Under the pieces are notes generated by a model. That model did not search any database and was not told the DNA's origin. It worked only from the letters and a program-made list of their open reading frames with translations. This document shows, in pieces, positions 59,294 to 64,000 of a DNA stretch of 64,000 bases. Location of the stretch: contig CM069432.1 of assembly GCA_035610365.1 (NCBI GenBank), forward strand, positions 170,808,035 to 170,872,034. Direction: 5' to 3'. Numbering within the stretch: position 1 is the stretch's first letter; each line of letters begins with the position of its first letter. The translations under genes were made by a program, and so were the position numbers. Source of the DNA: Aquatica leii. Lineage: Eukaryota; Arthropoda; Insecta; Coleoptera; Lampyridae.

Positions 59294-62137
59294 AATCCCA
59301 CCCTAGCAACGGCAACAAATCTCTTAATATAATAAATTGTTATTACCAAAATGTACGAGGCTTAAGGTCAAAGATACAATGTTTATATAGCGGTGTTTGC
59401 GACTGTGATTATGACATTATCGGCCTTGTTGAAACTGCGCTTATACCGGAAATATCCAATTGTGAAATGTTTCCAAACAACTTTACTATCTACAGGTGTG
59501 ACCGTAAGTTTGGTATAACTAAACAAAAGTGGGGCGGAGGTGCGTTAATTGCAGTAAATAATTACATTACCAGTGAACATATCGATCTAACCAATATAAC
59601 AAATGTTCTACCAACTATTGATATTGTGTGTTGTAAGTGTATTTTTGCTTTTGGTTTATTATTTATTGTTACAATTTATATACCTCCCAGCACTACATTA
59701 CATGATTTTCAGTTGTTTTTTGAGTTGCTGGAGCAGGAGAGTTGGTGTCAGGGCGATGTTTTAATGCTTGGTGATTTTAATATCCCTAATTTTGTTAGTG
59801 GTTCTGAGATAGATAAGAAAGCGAAGGTGATGAATGAATTTATTGATATATTTAATTTAACGCAATTTAACAATATTTTTAACTGTAAATATCGATTGCT
59901 TGATTTAGTTCTAAGTAATTTAAGATGTGAGGTTTATCATGATGATGTACCTTTGATAGCGGAAGATAATTATCATCCCGCATTACATATAGTTCTCTAT
60001 TGTAAATCTAAACAATCAAAGTATGTTCCTTTTAATTGTACTAACAAAAGATTTAATTTCAAAAAAGCCGATTATAATAACTTATATAATTCTTTTCTTG
60101 GTGTCGACTGGTCTTTCTTAAAAACAGTTTCTGATGTTGAGATTGCGTGTAATCAATTTTACAATATTATATACTCATTATTAAATTCTTATGTTCCTGT
60201 ATATGCAAACAAATCTTCCTGTTATCCCAAATGGTTTTCACCTGAACTTATTCGTAATATCAAACATAAAGCTAAATCTTTAAAACGGTATCATAAACAT
60301 GCTACAGAAACTGATTTATTGGAATTCAAAAGACTAAGGAAACTTGTCAAATCTCAAATTACTGTATCATACAACAAATACTTGACTGATGCTCAAAATT
60401 CGATTACTAGTAATCCAAAATACTTCTGGAATTTTGTTAACTCTAAACGCAGCTCATCGCGTATTCCTAACAAAGTAAGTTATAATAATAAAATATTTAC
60501 AAACCCGCAAGAAATAGTTGATGCTTTTAGTAATTATTTTGGCAGCGTATATGCGCCTGTAGTTAATAGAGATATATCTCAATTTTACTATAATAATAAC
60601 TTTCCTAACATTTCTATTAGAAACATCACGTTAGAAGAAACTATTGCGTCTACAAGAAAGCTAAGCAACAAATGTACGGCTGGGCCAGATCAAATACCAA
60701 GCTTTTTAGTGAAAGATTGTGTTAGCGTATTTTTTGAACCGTTAACTTTTATATTTAATATTGCACTAAATACCAACACGTTTCCAAACGTTTGGAAAGT
60801 AGCTACTATATGCCCAATTTTAAAAAATGGTAATTCAGCTGATATTACCAACTATCGACCTATTAGTATATTGAATAACTTTGCCAAGGTATTTGAAATG
60901 GTCATTTATTCTCGTATATATCCTGCTGTAAGGAAATTCATTTCCCCAGACCAACACGGTTTCATGGAGCAGCGATCCACTGTTACTAATCTTGCATGTC
61001 TATTGCATCACATAGCTAGTGAACTTGATAATAATGGACAAGTCGATGTGGTGTATACTGATTTTGCCAAGGCGTTTGACCGTATACCACATGATGTTAT
61101 CCTTGCAAAACTCAGTAACTTTGGTTTCAACAGCAATTTACTATTATTTTTTCAATCCTACCTTGCAAATCGAATGCAGTTTGTTACATATAATAATTAT
61201 TTATCTCGTCCTATTTTATCTTTATCAGGTGTACCCCAAGGATCAAATTTGGGCCCGCTTTTATTTTTGTTATATATTGATGACTTGACATATAAACTTC
61301 AATTGAAAAAATTATTTTTTGCTGATGATTTAAAAATATTTTCCAGCATTTCTTCTATTGCAGACTGTGAACTAGTTCAAGAATAATTAGTTATTTTGCA
61401 AGATTGGTGTTACGATAATGGCTTATCTCTAAATATACCCAAATGTCAAATAGTTTCATATACGCGAAAAAATCAGTGGATTCAATATAATTATAGTATT
61501 CACTCTGTTCGATTGAACAGAAGTGATTTTATCAAAGACTTGGGAATCCATTTTGACAGGAAGCTTACGTTTTATAAACATGTCTACAGTATATCTCGTT
61601 CTTCAATGGGGATGCTTGGGTTCATCTTTAGAAACTGTAAATCATTCTCAAACATGACAGCTTTAAAATCCTTGTTTTTTTCTTTGGTACGTAGAAAACT
61701 TGAATACTGCAGTTTGATCTGGGATCCTCAACATAAATATGAAATAAATATATTGGAATCGATTCAAAGAAAATTCTTAAAACTTTTGGTTTTCAAAACT
61801 GATGGTGCTTATCCTGCTAGAGGTTTTTCTAATGATCAACTATTAGAACGATTTGACTTTCAATCTTTAAAAAGAAGAAGATGTAAAATCGCTCTTTCTT
61901 TTTAACTTACTAAATAATAAAATAGATTCCTCTTATTTATTATCTTTAGTAAATTTTTTAGTGCCTAGTTATTTTTCTAGAAAATCAAATACGTTTTATA
62001 TTCCCACACCACGTACTAATGTTTTATATAGATGCCCGATTGTCAACTGTAGCCGGATATATAACAAGTTGTCGAATTGCGTGGATGTCAATAATTGTAG
62101 CTTGGGGTTATTGTTAAAAGCATTAGATGATGCGTAA
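59263..62137 (+). pseudogene. CR1-like ORF2: endonuclease and reverse transcriptase, two lesions
   Basis: The frame is open from 59263 across the ORF1 stop, but the first ATG (59467) lies inside the endonuclease domain. Translation therefore probably begins by reinitiation or at a non-AUG codon near the ORF1 stop. Endonuclease: YYQNVRGLRSK, IIGLVET, GGGALIAV, LGDFNIPNF. Reverse transcriptase: GPDQIPSFLVKD, VYTDFAKAFDRIPHD, GVPQGSNLGPLLF and the FFADDLKIF catalytic box. Lesions are an in-frame TAA at 61384-61386 just after the palm domain, and a one-base shift in a T run near 61890, after which the frame ends at 62137. Both are slight, so the source element may be active elsewhere in the genome. 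Confidence 0.88.
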
Positions 62138-62362
62138 TTTGGTTTTTAATTTTTTCCTACCTTTTTCATTTTCATTTTTGTTTTATTTTTCCATTATTGA
62201 TAATACTAATATTAGTTTCGTAATTACATATGTACTAGATAGCAAATATAGGAATGTTCAAATTATATAATTTTGTGTAAAATTTTTGTGTGTACACTTG
62301 CATTTTTTTTTCACGTGTGTATATTGTCCTATAAATGGATGTAAATCTGTTGGATAATAAAC

Positions 62363-62366
<4 letters not shown>

Positions 62367-62406
<40 letters not shown>
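62367..62406. repeat. (TTA)n 3' tail of the CR1-like element
   Basis: About thirteen TTA units directly before the target duplication. It is the retrotransposon's 3' tail and not an independent microsatellite. Confidence 0.85.
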
Positions 62407-62407
<1 letters not shown>

Positions 62408-62502
62408 CTGTAGAAAACTGAAAGAATGCTATTCGTCATGCACAAGCTGAAGGAGAAAGAATTCGTGTGGAGGATGACTCTATTGCATCTGAATCATCCT
62501 AA

Positions 62503-63100
62503 ATGTTTTTTTTAACGGAATGTTATTTAAACTCCCATAAAATATGTCATAATTTTAGTTCGTCAAATTTGTTAATATTTAAAAATTTAATTTTAAATAT
62601 TCAGTTGTTCTCTCCAAGTGTTATTTTACGTTTTCCTATGTACTTTAATCTTTAATGCCTATATTATACATTACATAGTTTTTGAATTTTTGCGCTTTTA
62701 CTAATTTGAGCTGTGTAAACTTGTTTCTTTATACATTGGATTAAATTATCATACAAAATTGATGGAGGGGCTTAACTCTATCTTTTCGCCGTACAGGGTA
62801 TAGCAGTAATTATAAATTTTAATCTAATCAAGGATTATATCATAAACTGTAATGATGATAGAAATATAACACATTTATATTGAATTTAGCAAATAAATAC
62901 GTTTAAATTATGCGAATATTTACTAAAATCATCCAAAAGTGTTCTTAGAATTATTCCAAATATTCATACCCTAAAACTACGCAAAAACAAACATTATGAA
63001 ACTGATTGCTTAAATGAATACAAAGTTTTATTACTATTAAAGCTATTTATAATAAAACGCAACAATCAACAGAGATCAGAAAAAGCAGTACTTGTCATGG
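62503..63100. other. Non-coding AT-rich DNA
   Basis: No supported feature. Confidence 0.5.
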
Positions 63101-63104
63101 ATCG

Positions 63105-63275
63105 GTGAAAATTCTCCGACAGAAATTCTTCGAATGAAAATTCTTCGACAGCAATTCTTCGAAAAAAAATTCTTCGAAACAACAATTCTTCGACAATGCA
63201 GTAATTCGAAACACAATTCTTCGAAAATACAATTCTTCGACATGACGATTCTTCGACATGAAAATTCTTCGAATA
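63105..63275. repeat. Minisatellite built on ATTCTTCGA
   Basis: About eleven copies of a 14-17-bp unit with invariant (A)ATTCTTCGA and a variable A-rich spacer. TTCGAA in many copies makes the unit partly self-complementary. The opposite strand has long open frames with repeated VEE and RRI, which are products of the repeat, not genes. Confidence 0.85.
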
Positions 63276-63297
63276 AATAATGTATAGAGCCGCATCC

Positions 63298-63595
63298 AAA
63301 TTTTTCAAGTATGTTAATACTTCGGATAATTTACTTTAAATAATTCTAAATATAAACAATACATTTTAAAAGCCTATTAACGTTACCCAGAAAACACCAC
63401 GTGAAGGTTGGCTCAGAATAGCCGATTGCTTTTTTTAAATTTTTTAAAAATTTTATTGTTTTTATTTCATTTTCTATTTAACGTTACGGTAACCTTTTTA
63501 AAGTACTTCTCAATATTTTTGTCGCTTTTAATATCTAAGTTTTTAAAGTATGCTAATACTTACTTCGGATAATTAACTTTTAATTTTAAATATAG
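63298..63595. repeat. Pair of diverged 55-bp direct repeats
   Basis: 63298-63354 and 63536-63595 share AAGTATG(T/C)TAATACTT, CTTCGGATAATT and a TCTAAATATA/TTTAAATATA end, 240 bp apart. Confidence 0.6.
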
Positions 63596-63805
63596 TACTA
63601 TATTCTTTAAAAATGTGCACACAAATATAATTTCTCTAATTGGCATTCTGAAATATGTCATTAATAAAATGTTAATGAGACTATAATTAGTGGGTTAATT
63701 GGAATTCTTAGCCCTTTCATTATTGTGAACTACTTATCACATTCCTTACAATATTCCAAAACCCTCAAAACAATTTAGTTGTACAGGATACTTTCTGTGA
63801 TAAAG

Positions 63806-64000
63806 ATGCCTTTACAGTTTGTGAGTAGTGAAAAAAGTAAACAAAAATTACTAGTGGGTGGAAATTTATTTTACAAAGACAAACAACGGGACACCAAAAT
63901 ATACTGGAAGTGTGAGAAGTTTCAAACTACAAAATGTAAAGCTCGAGTAACAACGATAGGTGACAGTGTTACTCGACAAACTGAGCATAATCACGCAGGT
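63806..64000 (+). CDS. FLYWCH zinc-finger protein, 5' part only
   Basis: The frame from ATG 63806 is open to the window edge (65 codons). It fits a FLYWCH domain: FVSSEKSKQKLLVGGNLFYK, then W34 and C36 (YWKCEKF), C44 (TTKCKARV) and H61 with H63 (EHNHAG). The expected Cys2His2 ligand set is complete. FLYWCH fingers bind DNA or protein and occur alone, in chromatin proteins, and fused to MULE-type transposases in insects. The gene may therefore be host or transposon-derived; the missing 3' part decides. Confidence 0.75.
   Translation, partial: MPLQFVSSEKSKQKLLVGGNLFYKDKQRDTKIYWKCEKFQTTKCKARVTTIGDSVTRQTEHNHAG

Larger units (their letters stand above)
58474..62404 (+). mobile_element. CR1-like non-LTR retrotransposon, near full length
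   Basis: Flanked by TATCTGTA duplications and ending in a (TTA)n tract, as in CR1/L2-like elements. A 100-bp 5' leader is followed by ORF1 with a PHD finger, then ORF2 with endonuclease and reverse transcriptase, then a 230-bp 3' region. Only one nonsense codon and one frameshift were found in about 2.9 kb of ORF2, so the copy is young. It sits exactly within the last exon of the DDE_3 transposase pseudogene. Confidence 0.9.
57186..62502 (+). pseudogene. DDE_3-type (Tc1/mariner-related) transposase gene, spliced, split by a retrotransposon
   Basis: The ATG at 57186 opens a transposase gene with two short introns, 57345-57393 and 57650-57709 (GT...AG). Motifs: IDDKERIVNIFKTSTEEHPD and GVCVSSVFNIIR (helix-turn-helix), then RPRSVLDIIDDA, FLDETCVNVGYT (first Asp), SVVVIDNASYHS (second Asp) and RLPPY...LIWSQIKEEVARNN. 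The NPIE motif in this last block is damaged and its catalytic Glu lost. The coding sequence stops at 58473 where a retrotransposon is inserted and resumes at 62413 with KNAIRHAQAEGERIRVEDDS, ending at 62502. Frameshifts near 57230 and several stops in 57760-58010 show it was dead, or dying, apart from the insertion. Confidence 0.8.

Noticed and set aside
63105..63275. CRISPR-like array of short repeats and spacers
   Set aside because: Units are 14-17 bp with no real spacers, and the context is eukaryotic. It is a minisatellite.
63066..63308. Minus-strand frames of 66-80 codons with repeated VEE and RRI
   Set aside because: Created by the TTCGA minisatellite; no start context and no domain.

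Overview
The window is eukaryotic, AT-rich, gene-poor and full of transposable-element remains. Very short introns (about 50-75 bp), a piggyBac element, Tc1/mariner-type and hAT transposase fragments, several non-LTR retrotransposons and a Maverick/Polinton point to an insect or another arthropod. The species cannot be read from the sequence. I found no ordinary host gene that can be named, apart from the first codons of a FLYWCH zinc-finger gene cut by the right edge.

Layout. 1-30.9 kb is mostly anonymous AT-rich DNA. It holds a 1.37-kb element with inverted ends (743-2109), decayed Tc1/mariner-type transposases (about 6.1, 9.1-9.4 and 13.7-14.4 kb), two internally deleted non-LTR retrotransposons (12.3-13.4 kb plus strand, 16.5-17.4 kb minus strand), a perfect 57-bp fold-back palindrome (21.28-21.40 kb) and a cluster of 17-bp palindromes TACATT-N5-AATGTA (24.5-27.4 kb). 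30,963-33,538 is a broken piggyBac element flanked by TTAA.

34,881-50,482 is the main item: a complete 15.6-kb Maverick/Polinton with AG...CT ends, 71-bp terminal inverted repeats and an exact 6-bp target duplication (GAAAAA). Left to right on the plus strand it carries an unrecognised 263-aa protein, an A32-type packaging ATPase, a small basic protein with a hydrophobic tail, a 233-aa conserved protein, an integrase with chromodomain, the minor capsid protein, a glycine-rich basic protein, the major capsid protein, a conserved unknown and an adenain-type protease. The protein-primed DNA polymerase B is on the minus strand. Its 5' end has four small introns, two tandemly duplicated 60-bp exons and an N-terminal OTU-like protease motif. 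Six consecutive gene junctions (ATPase to major capsid) lie within -4 to +2 nt, as in stop-start coupled translation. TATAAAAG/TATATAAA boxes occur only before the first gene, the ATPase and the polymerase, suggesting three transcription units. Lesions (two compensating frameshifts in the minor capsid gene, one frameshift in the protease, an internal deletion in the polymerase) show that this copy is dead, but recently so. Between the polymerase promoter and the right end lie 3 kb of nested tandem repeats and a tRNA-like sequence with intact A and B boxes.

Right of the Maverick: a repeat-like hairpin-rich patch (52.7-53.25 kb); a reverse-transcriptase relic interrupted by a hAT transposase fragment (53.4-55.2 kb); and a spliced DDE_3-type transposase pseudogene (57.2-58.5 and 62.4-62.5 kb) split by a young, almost intact 3.93-kb CR1-like retrotransposon with a PHD-finger ORF1, a (TTA)n tail and a target duplication. 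Then come a TTCGA minisatellite (63.1-63.3 kb) and the FLYWCH gene start.
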